Origin: Pseudocoprococcus catus
GTDB lineage: Bacteria > Bacillota > Clostridia > Lachnospirales > Lachnospiraceae
Length of the DNA: 64,000 bases
Assembly: GCF_902381825.1 (NCBI RefSeq)
Contig: NZ_LR698973.1
Coordinates: 1 to 64,000, forward strand
Direction: 5' to 3'
In this document: positions 27,345-36,221 of the stretch, one piece after another
How positions within the stretch are numbered: position 1 is the stretch's first letter
Layout: each line of letters opens with the position of its first letter
Program-made: the position numbers and the translations under genes
The notes under the pieces: generated by a model
Seen by the model: the letters and a program-made list of their open reading frames with translations, nothing else
Database searches by the model: none
What the model was told of the DNA's origin: nothing

Positions 27345-27371
27345 GGGGCTGTCGCATGACAGCCTCATTTT
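27345..27371 (+). terminator. Intercistronic hairpin with T tail
   Basis: GGGGCTGTC and GACAGCCTC, a stem of about 8 bp with a GCAT loop, are followed by ATTTTGG. It lies between the binding-protein gene and the ATPase gene, as in the other two ABC operons of the window, and is probably leaky. Confidence 0.6.
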
Positions 27372-27391
27372 GGTATGTTGAAGGAGGCTTG

Positions 27392-28942
27392 ATGGTGGAA
27401 GCAGTAAATGCCATTGAATTAAAAAATATTACAAAACGTTTTGGTGAAAAAGTCATTGCCAATGACAGTGTTAATCTGACCGTAAGAAAAGGAGAGATCC
27501 TGTCTCTTCTGGGTGAAAACGGAAGCGGTAAGACCACATTGATGAATATGCTGTCGGGTATTTATTTCCCGGATGAAGGACAGATATTTGTAAACGGCAA
27601 AGAAGTCATGATTTCTTCTCCGAAAGATGCTTTCGATCTGGGAATCGGAATGATCCATCAGCATTTTAAGTTAATTGAAGTGCTGACAGCAGCAGAGAAT
27701 ATCATTCTGGGATTGCCGGGAAAGATGACGTTGAACATGGATGAGGTCATCAAGGACATTCAGGCACTGGTTGATAAGTATGGATTTGAATTGGATTGCC
27801 GGAAGAAGATTTACGAAATGTCTGTATCAGAGAAGCAGACTGTTGAAATCGTGAAGATGCTTTATCGTGGTTCGGACATTCTGATTTTGGATGAACCAAC
27901 AGCCGTTCTGACACCGCAGGAGACAGAGAAGTTATTTGCAGTACTCAGAAACATGAGAGCGGATGGTCGTTCTATTATTATCATTACACATAAATTGCAC
28001 GAAGTACTGGCACTTTCAGACAGAGTTTCCGTTTTGCGTAAAGGTAAGTATATCGGTACGGTGAATACATGTGATGCAACAGAAAGTTCGCTGACAGAGA
28101 TGATGGTTGGCGAAAAGGTCAGTCTGAATATTGATCGCCCGGAACCGGAGAATCCAAGGGAAATCCTAAAAGTATCCGGTCTTACCTGTCTGGATAATGA
28201 AGGGGTGAAGTCACTGGATGATGTCAGCTTTACTGCCTTTGGCGGCGAAATTCTTGGTGTGGCCGGAATTGCAGGCAGTGGACAGAAGGAACTGCTGGAG
28301 GCTATTACAAATCTTTGCCCGATTGCAGAAGGCACCATCAGCTGTGTGAACGAGCATGGAAAGGAAGTTGTTATTTCAGGCAAATCTCCGGAACACATTT
28401 CCAAAGAAAGTATACATATTGCGCATATTTCCTTTGTCCCGGAGGACAGACTGGGTATGGGACTGGTTGCTTCCATGGATATGACGGACAATATGATGCT
28501 TCGCAGCTACAGAGAGGGCAAAGGTATATTTGCGGACAGAAAGAAACCGAGAGAGTTGGCTGAACGCCTGATTGACAAGCTTAGCATTGTGACACCGGGA
28601 GTTTCAACCCCTGTTGGACGATTGTCCGGCGGTAATGTCCAGAAGGTACTTGTGGGCCGTGAAATTGCCATGCATCCGGATATTCTTCTTGTGGCTTATC
28701 CTGTGCGAGGCCTGGATATCAATTCTTCTTATCAGATTTATAATTTGATGAACGAGCAGAAGAAGAAAGGTGTTGCGGTTATCTGTGTTATTGAAGATTT
28801 GGACGTGTTGCTTGAAATATCTGACAGAATTCTTGTATTGTGTGGCGGCCGTGTAACAGGTATTGTAGACGGCAGAACAGCGACAAAGGATGAAATCGGA
28901 TTATTGATGACGAAAGGACAGAAGGAGGAGAGCCATGTTTAA
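27392..28942 (+). CDS. Nucleoside ABC importer, tandem ATPase, second copy
   Basis: 516-aa tandem ATPase paralogous to the one at 1855. In domain 1, Walker A is LLGENGSGKTTLMNML, the signature MSVSEKQTVEIVKML and Walker B DILILDEPTA. In domain 2, a degenerate Walker A GIAGSGQKELLEA and signature RLSGGNVQKVLVGRE are seen. The start is the ATG at 27392 behind AAGGAGG with a short 4-bp gap; a GTG at 27395 is an alternative and the first long-frame codon (27356) has no ribosome site. It overlaps the next permease by eight bases. Confidence 0.9.
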   Translation: MVEAVNAIELKNITKRFGEKVIANDSVNLTVRKGEILSLLGENGSGKTTLMNMLSGIYFPDEGQIFVNGKEVMISSPKDAFDLGIGMIHQHFKLIEVLTAAENIILGLPGKMTLNMDEVIKDIQALVDKYGFELDCRKKIYEMSVSEKQTVEIVKMLYRGSDILILDEPTAVLTPQETEKLFAVLRNMRADGRSIIIITHKLHEVLALSDRVSVLRKGKYIGTVNTCDATESSLTEMMVGEKVSLNIDRPEPENPREILKVSGLTCLDNEGVKSLDDVSFTAFGGEILGVAGIAGSGQKELLEAITNLCPIAEGTISCVNEHGKEVVISGKSPEHISKESIHIAHISFVPEDRLGMGLVASMDMTDNMMLRSYREGKGIFADRKKPRELAERLIDKLSIVTPGVSTPVGRLSGGNVQKVLVGREIAMHPDILLVAYPVRGLDINSSYQIYNLMNEQKKKGVAVICVIEDLDVLLEISDRILVLCGGRVTGIVDGRTATKDEIGLLMTKGQKEESHV

Positions 28943-30017
28943 AGATTCTTCATTGCATATTGCGGCCAGGGATTCTATTGTCTGGTGGAAAGCATGGCTG
29001 ATCAGACTGATTGCAGTGCTGCTTTCACTGATTGTCTGTGCGATCGTGATTTTTGGATTGACAAAGATGAATCCTGTTGAAGTGTACAAAGGTATTTTTT
29101 CAGGTGCTGTCGGTACCAGCCGAAGAGCATGGGTGACGATCAGAGATACAATGGTTCTTCTGTTGATCGCTATCGGCCTGACACCGGCTTTTAAGATGAA
29201 ATTCTGGAATATCGGTGCAGAAGGCCAGATTCTTGTGGGCGGTGCAGCTACGGCTGCATTAATGATTTATGCCGGCGATTCACTGCCGACACCGGTTCTG
29301 ATGATCCTGATGTTTGTGGCCAGCATGGCAGCAGGTGTTATCTGGGGCGTTATTCCGGCGATTTTCAAGGCTTATTTCAATACAAATGAGACATTGTTTA
29401 CCTTGATGTTGAATTATGTGGCTATGCAGATTGTTACATTCTGTATTGTTTACTGGGAAAATCCGGCAGGTTCCAATACGGTCGGTATTATCAATTCAGC
29501 GACCCGCGCCGGATGGCTGCCGGAACTGGGCGGACTGACTTACGGTTGGAATGTCGTGATTGTTCTTGTATTTACCATTGGCATGTATATCTATATGAAA
29601 TACAGCAAGCAGGGCTATGAAGTTGCTGTTGTCGGTGAAAGCCAGGATACGGCCCGCTATGCCCGCATCAATGTAAAGCGTACCATTATCCGTACAATGG
29701 GTATTTCAGGCGGTATATGCGGTATTGCCGGATTCCTTCTGGTCAGCGGTGCCAGCCATACAATTTCTACATCAACTGCCGGCGGTCGTGGCTTTACAGC
29801 TATTATCGTTGCATGGTTATCCAAATTTAATGCATTCGTAATGATTCTTGTATCCTTCTTCCTTGTTTTCATGGGAAAAGGTGCTATTCAGATTGCGTCA
29901 CAGTTCAATCTGAATGAGAATGCATCCGATGTTATTACAGGTATCATTTTATTCTTTATTCTGGGCAGCGAATTCTTTATCCGCTACAGAATTGCATTTA
30001 CAAAAGCACATAAGTAA
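28935..30017 (+). CDS. Nucleoside ABC importer permease 1, second copy
   Basis: 360-aa BPD_transp_2 membrane protein. Motif KFWNIGAEGQILVGGAATAA lies at about residues 91-110, matching the NIGAEGQ signature of the first copy. Later blocks are AVVGESQDTARYARINV and a last helix ending IRYRIAF. It forms the channel with the following permease. The GGAGGAG ribosome site is inside the ATPase gene, so translation is coupled. Confidence 0.9.
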   Translation: MFKDSSLHIAARDSIVWWKAWLIRLIAVLLSLIVCAIVIFGLTKMNPVEVYKGIFSGAVGTSRRAWVTIRDTMVLLLIAIGLTPAFKMKFWNIGAEGQILVGGAATAALMIYAGDSLPTPVLMILMFVASMAAGVIWGVIPAIFKAYFNTNETLFTLMLNYVAMQIVTFCIVYWENPAGSNTVGIINSATRAGWLPELGGLTYGWNVVIVLVFTIGMYIYMKYSKQGYEVAVVGESQDTARYARINVKRTIIRTMGISGGICGIAGFLLVSGASHTISTSTAGGRGFTAIIVAWLSKFNAFVMILVSFFLVFMGKGAIQIASQFNLNENASDVITGIILFFILGSEFFIRYRIAFTKAHK

Positions 30018-30031
30018 GGGAGGCCGATGAT

Positions 30032-31012
30032 ATGAGTGCATTGATTGTTTTTATTCAAAAAGCCATTGCTCAGGGCATCGGTATGCTCTTTGGCGCAACA
30101 GGCGAGATTATTACAGAGAAATCCGGCAACCTGAATCTGGGTGTTCCGGGACTGATGTATATGGGCGGTATTGCCGGGTTGATGGGTGCTTTTATCTATG
30201 AAAGCGGAGCAGAGAATCCAAGCGGCATTGTGGGCGTGCTTATTTCCATGCTGTGTGCCTTGTTGGCTTCCGGTTTTGGTGCATTAATCTACAGTGTTCT
30301 GACTATTACATTGAGAGCTAATCAGAATGTTACAGGTCTTGCGCTGACAACATTCGGTGTTGGTTTCGGCAACTTTTTTGGTGGTTCTCTTTCACAGCTG
30401 GCAGGCGGTGTCGGTCAGATTTCCGTTGCTGTGACAGGCGGTACCTACCGTACCAAAATTCCGGGATTATCCAAGATCCCTGTTATCGGTGATGTTTTAT
30501 TTTCCTATGGTTTTATGACTTATTTCGGCATTATACTGGCAATCCTTGTTTCATGGTTTATGTATAAGTCGAGAAAAGGTCTGAATCTTCGAGCAGTAGG
30601 TGAAAGCCCTGCCACAGCGGATGCAGCCGGTATTAATGTCACACTTTATAAATATCTGGCAACTATTATCGGTGGTGCCATCAGTGGTCTTGGCGGTTTG
30701 TATTTCGTTATGGAATATTCAGGCGGTACATGGACCAACAATGGTTTCGGTGACAGAGGCTGGCTGGCCATCGCCCTTGTTATCTTTGCATTGTGGAAGC
30801 CTATTAACGCCATCTGGGGATCTTTCCTCTTTGGTGCCCTGTATATCCTCTACCTCTATATACCGGGGCTTGGCCGTTCCATGCAGGAGATATTCAAGAT
30901 GCTGCCATACCTTGTAACCATCGTCGTACTGATTTTCACAAGCTTCAGAAAGAAGAAAGAATATCAGCCGCCGGAGAGCCTTGGCAACTCTTACTTCCGA
31001 GAAGAACGATAA
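30032..31012 (+). CDS. Nucleoside ABC importer permease 2, second copy
   Basis: 326-aa BPD_transp_2 permease. The signature EKSGNLNLGVPGLMYMGG replaces the NIGMEG of the first copy, and AVGESPATADAAGINVTLYK is the second conserved block. It is the last of the four transport genes; a strong terminator at 31016-31059 follows at once, so the operon probably ends here. RBS GGGAGG. Confidence 0.9.
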   Translation: MSALIVFIQKAIAQGIGMLFGATGEIITEKSGNLNLGVPGLMYMGGIAGLMGAFIYESGAENPSGIVGVLISMLCALLASGFGALIYSVLTITLRANQNVTGLALTTFGVGFGNFFGGSLSQLAGGVGQISVAVTGGTYRTKIPGLSKIPVIGDVLFSYGFMTYFGIILAILVSWFMYKSRKGLNLRAVGESPATADAAGINVTLYKYLATIIGGAISGLGGLYFVMEYSGGTWTNNGFGDRGWLAIALVIFALWKPINAIWGSFLFGALYILYLYIPGLGRSMQEIFKMLPYLVTIVVLIFTSFRKKKEYQPPESLGNSYFREER

Positions 31013-31015
31013 TCA

Positions 31016-31059
31016 AAAAGTCGTCGTGGATTTTGTGAAATCTGCGGCGGCTTTTTGAA
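31016..31059. terminator. Strong intrinsic terminator
   Basis: AAAAAGTCGTCGTGGATTT pairs with AAATCTGCGGCGGCTTTTT through several G-T pairs, with a small TGTG loop and runs of A and T at the two ends. It closes the second ABC operon. Confidence 0.85.
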
Positions 31060-31081
31060 CATAAGAAAGGTGTCGTTAGAA

Positions 31082-31951
31082 ATGTCAATAGATATCAGAA
31101 TAACGCAGAAAGGTTTATTAAAAAAGACACTGCCATTGCATGTGATTACAGGTTCTGATTTGTGCTATGGAACCAGCGATGGTATGAAATTAAAAGAAAA
31201 TGATTTAAGCAGTGATGAAATCATTTTGTATCATTCGAATCATATATCCCGCGGCTTCAGTATCGAGTGGACACCGGAAAAAAAGGATTATGTGGATTTG
31301 CGGGCGTTAAGCCCCGACAGTCGTGAAGGACTGAATGATTTTTTCGCTGCAATACAAAGAATTGCATCTTATTGGAAATGTGAAATCGAGATGGACGGCA
31401 ATATCACCGCGCTTTCGGAGCTTGTTTCGCTGATACCGGATATGCAGGCCTTTAATGAAACGGTTCTCGAAAGTGTTTGTGGGGATATTTTATCCGGCAA
31501 AAAGGAATCCCTGACATTGTACAGTGTCATGTTCCCGGTCGTCCTTGGTGTACCGGAAGCAGAAAAATTCAGACACGATGTGGATGCTTTCGGCAGATGG
31601 CTGCATGAAAAACAGTCTGTAGATGCCTATTATGCGCGGCCGCAGTTTTTCAGAACCGAGGTGGGCGTTGTCGGCAGATATGTAGTGACAGAGGATTGCC
31701 GGACAATCTTTCCACTAAAAGGACAGGTGCCATTGGGAATTTCTGACCCGGAAACAGGGAAAGGGTTAAAATGTGACAGATATGAAGTTTATTTTTACTC
31801 AATCTCACAGGAAAAAATGCTGGGATACGTTCCATTTGAGACATTTATTGAAATAATCAAAGCGCAGGCAGAGAGATTTGATGGAGCGAATATCATTTTT
31901 GAAGGGCTGTCTATGGAGGCGCTACAAAAAATTGTGGAAACAGCTGTGTAG
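31082..31951 (+). CDS. DUF4299-like hypothetical protein
   Basis: 289-aa protein, probably cytosolic, starting MSIDIRITQKGLLKKTLPLH. The early blocks LCYGTSDGMKLKENDLSSDE and YHSNHISRGFSIEW resemble DUF4299, a Firmicutes family of unknown function; I recall this resemblance and have not computed it. There are no membrane segments, signal peptide or catalytic motifs. The ATG at 31082 is 11 bp after AAGAAAGG; a further upstream start (31055) overlaps the terminator. It lies between that terminator and a long palindromic element, so it appears to be a single-gene unit, and its promoter is not obvious. Confidence 0.6.
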   Translation: MSIDIRITQKGLLKKTLPLHVITGSDLCYGTSDGMKLKENDLSSDEIILYHSNHISRGFSIEWTPEKKDYVDLRALSPDSREGLNDFFAAIQRIASYWKCEIEMDGNITALSELVSLIPDMQAFNETVLESVCGDILSGKKESLTLYSVMFPVVLGVPEAEKFRHDVDAFGRWLHEKQSVDAYYARPQFFRTEVGVVGRYVVTEDCRTIFPLKGQVPLGISDPETGKGLKCDRYEVYFYSISQEKMLGYVPFETFIEIIKAQAERFDGANIIFEGLSMEALQKIVETAV

Positions 31952-32010
31952 CGCAGGAACAGAAGTGAAAAGCGTTTTACAATACCTGAACATGCCAATA
32001 AACTCCGAAA

Positions 32011-32204
32011 CCGTCTAAACAGATGGCGGGTCTCTATAAACAAACAGTAGGCAGATTTTCGCGATTTTGCGAGCATAGCGACAGCTTTGAAGCATTGTCC
32101 GAGCCCGTAGGGCGAGTTTATGCGTAAAAGCTGTCAATATGCGGCGCAGCAAAATCGCGAAAATCAACGTGTTTGTTTATAGAGACCCGCCATCTGTTTT
32201 TACG
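32011..32204. repeat. Long nested palindromic element A (about 194 bp)
   Basis: A perfect 30-bp inverted pair at 32017-32046 and 32169-32198 (starting AAACAGATGGCGGGTCTC) is flanked outside by CCGT/ACGG. An inner 17-bp pair (GATTTTCGCGATTTTGC with its complement near 32054-32070 and 32147-32165) follows. The core contains GACAGCTTT/AAAGCTGTC and a short GAGCCCGTAGGGC hairpin. The whole would fold into one long stem. It lies between convergent genes and has no coding potential. It may be a MITE-like repeat or a structured RNA acting as terminator. Confidence 0.75.
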
Positions 32205-32215
32205 GTTGAGTTTTC

Positions 32216-33112
32216 TCATTGAGGCTGATAATAGCTCCTGACGAACTGTATAAATCGTCTGACATGGGGCAGCAGTGCATGTTCCTTCTTGTATACGATA
32301 TAAAGTTTTCGCGTGGGTGCCGGATGCGCCAACGGGAAAATCAAAACCTGTCGGCTGGCATTCAGGTCCTGGACAGATTTGGCTGAGAGAATGGAGATGC
32401 CAAGTCCGTTAATGATGGAGCGTTTGACTGCTTCCAGATCATTCATACGTGCTACAACATTGATGGCTCCCGATGAAATACGCTGCTGTTCAAGATACTG
32501 GTCGATGGCTTTTTTTGTACCGGAACCTTTTTCACGAAGAATAAAAGGTTCATTTAAAAAAGCTGCAATGGTTACATTTTTTTTGGAAATCTCTAGGTAA
32601 TGGGGGGTAACCGGGGTGACGATGACAAGCTCATCCTCAAGAAAAGGGATAAAAATCAGCTCTGATGAATCAGTGGTCATTCCCACCAGTCCAAAATCAA
32701 GGCGGCCGTTTTCAACCTGCTGGATAATGCCCATGCTGTCAGATAATTCAGAATGAAAATAAATATCCGGGTTTAATTGACCGAAGGCACTGAGCACTTC
32801 AGGAAGCACATAGGAAGATGGAATGGTGGATGCCCCAAGTTCAATAATCTGTTTGTGAGAGCCGACAAATTCATTGAGAATATGATCCCGGATTTTCAGC
32901 ATGGAGACTGCAGAATCATAGAGATCATATCCCTGAGGGGTGACGTGCAGCTTCTTTGTGGTGCGGGAAATGAGCTTGGTATCCAATTCCTTTTCAAGGG
33001 AAGCCACATGGGCGCTGACTGTTGGCTGGGTCAGAAAAAGATGGCGGGCGGCTTCAGAAAAGCTATTATAATCAACAACGGCCACAAAGGCCTCTAACTG
33101 TTTTAATTCCAT
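32216..33112 (-). CDS. LysR-family transcription regulator
   Basis: 298-aa regulator. The N-terminal winged helix-turn-helix is MELKQLEAFVAVVDYNSFSE with SEAARHLFLTQPTVSAHVAS (residues about 1-60). The C-terminal periplasmic-binding-protein-like domain senses a small ligand (about 90-295). The start is the ATG behind AGGAG at about 33124; an upstream ATG at 33142 has no site. It is divergent from modABC, the usual arrangement for a LysR protein controlling its neighbour. A shared 12-bp motif occurs on both sides of the intergenic region. Control of molybdate uptake is inferred from position only. Confidence 0.88.
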   Translation of the reverse strand: MELKQLEAFVAVVDYNSFSEAARHLFLTQPTVSAHVASLEKELDTKLISRTTKKLHVTPQGYDLYDSAVSMLKIRDHILNEFVGSHKQIIELGASTIPSSYVLPEVLSAFGQLNPDIYFHSELSDSMGIIQQVENGRLDFGLVGMTTDSSELIFIPFLEDELVIVTPVTPHYLEISKKNVTIAAFLNEPFILREKGSGTKKAIDQYLEQQRISSGAINVVARMNDLEAVKRSIINGLGISILSAKSVQDLNASRQVLIFPLAHPAPTRKLYIVYKKEHALLPHVRRFIQFVRSYYQPQ

Positions 33113-33147
33113 ACAAAAACTCCTGTTTATTGAAAAGAACAATAATC

Positions 33148-33159
33148 TTAAGGTTAAAT
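33148..33159 (+). promoter_or_regulatory. TTAAGGTTAAAT motif, copy 1
   Basis: 12-bp motif repeated exactly at 33296-33307, in the same orientation 148 bp away. This copy lies just upstream of the LysR gene, where its own promoter should be. It is a candidate binding site for that regulator. Confidence 0.4.
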
Positions 33160-33210
33160 AAAATAAATTCTGGAAAAAGGCCGTAAGTACGGTATTTTTT
33201 ATAGAATTTA

Positions 33211-33238
33211 TTGATTCTGTCTATAAATAGAGTATAAT
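33211..33238 (+). promoter_or_regulatory. Putative upstream promoter of modABC
   Basis: TTGATT (33211-33216), a 16-bp spacer and TATAAT (33233-33238), pointing to modA. A small AGCAC/GTGCT hairpin lies between this and the second promoter. Confidence 0.5.
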
Positions 33239-33288
33239 ACAGTTGACATAAAATGGCAAGCACATTGTTTTTGGAGTGCTCGACTATT

Positions 33289-33317
33289 TGACTTTTAAGG
33301 TTAAATTCAGTATGCTG
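33289..33317 (+). promoter_or_regulatory. modA-proximal promoter with regulator motif in the spacer
   Basis: TTGACT (33289-33294), a 17-bp spacer and TATGCT (33312-33317). The 12-bp TTAAGGTTAAAT motif (33296-33307) sits in the spacer, so a bound protein would block or reshape this promoter. Confidence 0.6.
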
Positions 33318-33357
33318 ATGTTAGTAAGATTTTCTATTTATATAGGAGGGGAATCAA

Positions 33358-34233
33358 ATGAAAAAGTTAGTAAGCAGTGTTCTTGTACTTTGCATGATTG
33401 CAGTAGCTTTAGCAGGCTGCGGAAATAAGAGCACAGAAACAACAAAGGCAACAGAAGCGACGGCATCAACAGAGTCAGCAGTTTCCACAGAAGCAGTATC
33501 TGAGACACAGGCAGCTGAGGGCGAAGCAGCAACTGTTCAGGTGTATATTGCAGCCAGCTTGAGCAATGCCATGGATGAAATTTCAGCCAATTATAAATCT
33601 GTTCAGCCAAATGTTGATCTTGTCTTTAATGCAGGCAGCTCAGGCAAGCTTCAGACACAGATCGAAGAAGGCGGCGCTTGTGATGTATTCTTCTCAGCAG
33701 CAACAAAGCAGATGAATGCACTTGTTGAAGGCGGATATGTTCAGGAAGCAGATGTTACAGATCTTCTTGAGAACAAAGTTCAGCTGATCAAACCAGCTGG
33801 TACAGAGACAAAGGTTACAGGTTTTGAGAATATTACAGATGCGGCAAACCTTGCACTTGCAGCTGACACAGTTCCTGTTGGCCAGTATGCAAGAGAGATT
33901 TTTGACAACCTTGGTATTACAGATCAGGTAATGGCGATGGAGATTAATGAATGCGAAGACGTAAGTGCTGTACTTGCTGCAGTCAGCGAAGGCAGCAATG
34001 AAGTTGGTATCGTTTATGCAACAGATGCAGCTTCAGTTGCAGACAAGGTTGATGTTATCGCAACAGCCAATGATACAGAGCTTAAATCCAAAGTTATCTA
34101 CCCTGTTGGTCTTGTAAAGAATACTGAAGCAGATGATGCTGAAGTTGCAGCAGCGAAAGCTTTTGTCGATTATTTGAAGACACCTGAAGCAACATCTGTA
34201 TTTGAAAAATATGGTTTTACCGTTAACCAGTAA
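33358..34233 (+). CDS. modA: Molybdate-binding lipoprotein ModA
   Basis: 291-aa lipoprotein that captures molybdate (or tungstate) outside the membrane. The signal peptide MKKLVSSVLVLCMIAVALAG is followed by the lipobox cysteine, then a Thr/Ser/Glu linker to about residue 60. The binding domain has VYIAASLSNAMDEISANYK, FNAGSSGKLQTQIEEGGACD and EGSNEVGIVYATDA, the standard ModA blocks with the Ser residues that hold the oxyanion. RBS GGAGGGG. It is the first gene of modABC, with a hairpin before modB. Confidence 0.93.
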   Translation: MKKLVSSVLVLCMIAVALAGCGNKSTETTKATEATASTESAVSTEAVSETQAAEGEAATVQVYIAASLSNAMDEISANYKSVQPNVDLVFNAGSSGKLQTQIEEGGACDVFFSAATKQMNALVEGGYVQEADVTDLLENKVQLIKPAGTETKVTGFENITDAANLALAADTVPVGQYAREIFDNLGITDQVMAMEINECEDVSAVLAAVSEGSNEVGIVYATDAASVADKVDVIATANDTELKSKVIYPVGLVKNTEADDAEVAAAKAFVDYLKTPEATSVFEKYGFTVNQ

Positions 34234-34250
34234 GTAATAATAGGTATATG

Positions 34251-34283
34251 GAGCGCTGCAGATAGCTTGCGGCGCTCTTTTCT
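34251..34283 (+). terminator. Intercistronic hairpin with T tail
   Basis: GAGCGCTGCA and TTGCGGCGCTC, with one bulge, enclose a short loop and are followed by TTTTCTG, between modA and modB. It occupies the same position as the hairpins after the two BMP genes. Confidence 0.7.
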
Positions 34284-34297
34284 GATAGGAGAAAAAT

Positions 34298-34990
34298 ATG
34301 GATTTTCTGGCATCAATTGATATGAGCCCACTTTTTATATCGTTGAAGACGGCGATTATTGCTACGGTCGTGGCTTTCTTTGGCGGCATTGCCTGTGCAA
34401 GGTGGGCCATGAAATTAAAACCTGTGTCAAAAAGTATTTTGGACGGCATTTTAAATTTACCATTGGTACTGCCGCCGACAGTTGCCGGTTTTTTGCTGCT
34501 GCTTATATTCAGCTTGAAGCGTCCCCTTGGTATTTACCTGTGGGAACATTATCAGTTTAAAGTTGTTTTATCCTGGCCGGGATGTGTTCTGGCGGCGACA
34601 GTGGTTGCATTCCCGTTGATGTATCGAAATGCAAGAGCAGCTTTTGAGCAGGTGGATGTGAATTATATTTATGCAGGAAGGACACTGGGCTTATCGGAGT
34701 GGACAATTTTCAGAAAGGTTGTTATTCCGGTAGCGGGACCGGGCATTGCATCTGGAACGATTTTAACATTTGCAAGAGCTTTGGGTGAATATGGTGCGAC
34801 ATCCATGCTGGCGGGCAATATTCTTGGAAAGACCAGAACCATGGCGGTGGCGATCGCTGCAGAAGTCAGTGCACAGAACTATGATGTGGCTGGTTTCTGG
34901 GTGATTGTTCTGGTGGCCATTGCCTTTGTCTTTATTTTTGCAATCAACATCATAACCATGCATGGCATCAGCAAGATTCAGAGGTGGTAA
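34298..34990 (+). CDS. modB: Molybdate ABC permease ModB
   Basis: 230-aa inner-membrane permease with about five hydrophobic segments. The ATPase-docking loop is GRTLGLSEWTIFRKVVIPVA, followed by ARALGEYGATSMLAGNILGK, which is diagnostic for ModB/CysT-type permeases. It forms a homodimer channel energised by ModC. RBS ATAGGAG. modC starts one base after its stop codon. Confidence 0.93.
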   Translation: MDFLASIDMSPLFISLKTAIIATVVAFFGGIACARWAMKLKPVSKSILDGILNLPLVLPPTVAGFLLLLIFSLKRPLGIYLWEHYQFKVVLSWPGCVLAATVVAFPLMYRNARAAFEQVDVNYIYAGRTLGLSEWTIFRKVVIPVAGPGIASGTILTFARALGEYGATSMLAGNILGKTRTMAVAIAAEVSAQNYDVAGFWVIVLVAIAFVFIFAINIITMHGISKIQRW

Positions 34991-34991
34991 A

Positions 34992-36053
34992 ATGGCATTA
35001 TCAGTAGAATTACATAAGAAGTTCAAGGGATTCCGGATGGATGTTGCTTTTGAGCATGATGGTGGCAGTCTTGGTATTCTCGGCGGTTCCGGTATGGGCA
35101 AGAGCATGACCCTGAAGATGATTGCAGGTCTGGTGAAGCCGGATTCAGGGAAAGTTATTGTGGACGGAAGGACTGTTTATGACAGTGCGGCGAAGATCGA
35201 TATGCCGGCAAGAGAGCGGCACATCGGCTATCTTTTTCAGCAGTACGCATTGTTTCCGACAATGACAGTGACAGAGAATATCGGCATTGCCATGAAGAAA
35301 AGCGGTGATGCGAAGAAGAAAGAAATTGACAGACTTCTGGAACAGTTTGCCCTTCAGAATCTTGGCGGACGTATGCCGAATGAATTATCCGGCGGACAGC
35401 AGCAGCGAGTAGCATTAGCCCGAATCCTTGCCAGTGAGCCTCAGATGCTTTTGCTGGATGAGCCATTTTCAGCGCTGGACAGCTTTTTGAAAGAGCAGCT
35501 TCTGGAAGATATGATCAGACAGCTCAGTGATTATGCCGGGGATGTGATTATGGTATCCCACAGCAGAGATGAAATTTATCAGTTCTGTGACAGACTGTTG
35601 ATTCTGGATCAGGGCCGGGTTATTGTCACTGGTGACACCAAAGACATCTTTGATCAGCCGGAATACAGAGAAGCAGCCCGGCTGACAGGCTGCAAAAATA
35701 TTACTGAGGCCATCAAAATTGCTGAAAACAGTATCGAAGTGCCGCATTGGCATTGTACTCTTGAAATGGACGAAACGGTCGCTGATGACATCCATGCCGT
35801 CGGTATCCGCGCCCATTATATCGACGTACTGACAGAAAAACCGGAGAATATGAAAAACGTTATCGGCGTCACTGTGGAAAATGTTTCAGAACTGCCCTTT
35901 GAATGGTATTGCTTTTTCAGAGTGCCGAATGGCGAGCGAATCTGGTGGAAAGTCGCCAAAGTTGGAGAACACGGAGCAGCTAAATACCTGCCTCAAAAAG
36001 GCGACCATGTGTATCTGCACATGCCGCCACAGAGCGTGATACTTCTGAAATAA
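34992..36053 (+). CDS. modC: Molybdate ABC ATPase ModC
   Basis: 353-aa ATPase. Walker A is GGSGMGKSMTLKMIAGL, the Q-loop LFQQYALFP, the signature [17 protein letters not shown], and Walker B MLLLDEPFSALD with the switch His in MVSHSRDE. The C-terminal extension (about 230-353) is a TOBE-type oxyanion-sensing domain, ending MPPQSVILLK. The chosen ATG follows GAGGTGG directly after the modB stop; the longer frame from 34962 overlaps modB and has no site. Confidence 0.92.
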   Translation: MALSVELHKKFKGFRMDVAFEHDGGSLGILGGSGMGKSMTLKMIAGLVKPDSGKVIVDGRTVYDSAAKIDMPARERHIGYLFQQYALFPTMTVTENIGIAMKKSGDAKKKEIDRLLEQFALQNLGGRMPNELSGGQQQRVALARILASEPQMLLLDEPFSALDSFLKEQLLEDMIRQLSDYAGDVIMVSHSRDEIYQFCDRLLILDQGRVIVTGDTKDIFDQPEYREAARLTGCKNITEAIKIAENSIEVPHWHCTLEMDETVADDIHAVGIRAHYIDVLTEKPENMKNVIGVTVENVSELPFEWYCFFRVPNGERIWWKVAKVGEHGAAKYLPQKGDHVYLHMPPQSVILLK

Positions 36054-36058
36054 GCAGC

Positions 36059-36105
36059 ATTGCAAACTTCAAGTAAATGAGTATTCATGTTTCTTGAGTT
36101 TGCAA
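36059..36105. other. Hairpin without T tract after modC
   Basis: CATTGCAAACTTCAAG and CTTGAGTTTGCAATG pair over about 15 bp around a 16-nt loop. No T run follows. It may stabilise the modC 3' end or be a small palindromic repeat. Confidence 0.5.
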
Positions 36106-36190
36106 TGTGGATATGTCAGAGAAATGATTAATACTTGCAGCGAAACGCGCATGAGCAGTTAAAACTTAAGTCAGAAGAGAGTAATAACGA

Positions 36191-36219
36191 TTGCAGAAAG
36201 GTCAGGAAAAGAGTATAAT
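36191..36219 (+). promoter_or_regulatory. Promoter of the threonine aldolase gene
   Basis: TTGCAG (36191-36196), a 17-bp spacer and TATAAT (36214-36219). A terminator-like hairpin follows within a few bases of the expected start site. Confidence 0.6.
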
Positions 36220-36221
36220 AC

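Noticed and set aside
26607..27368. 253-codon minus-strand frame
   Set aside because: It is a shadow of the second BMP gene, with cysteine-rich low-quality composition and no ribosome site.
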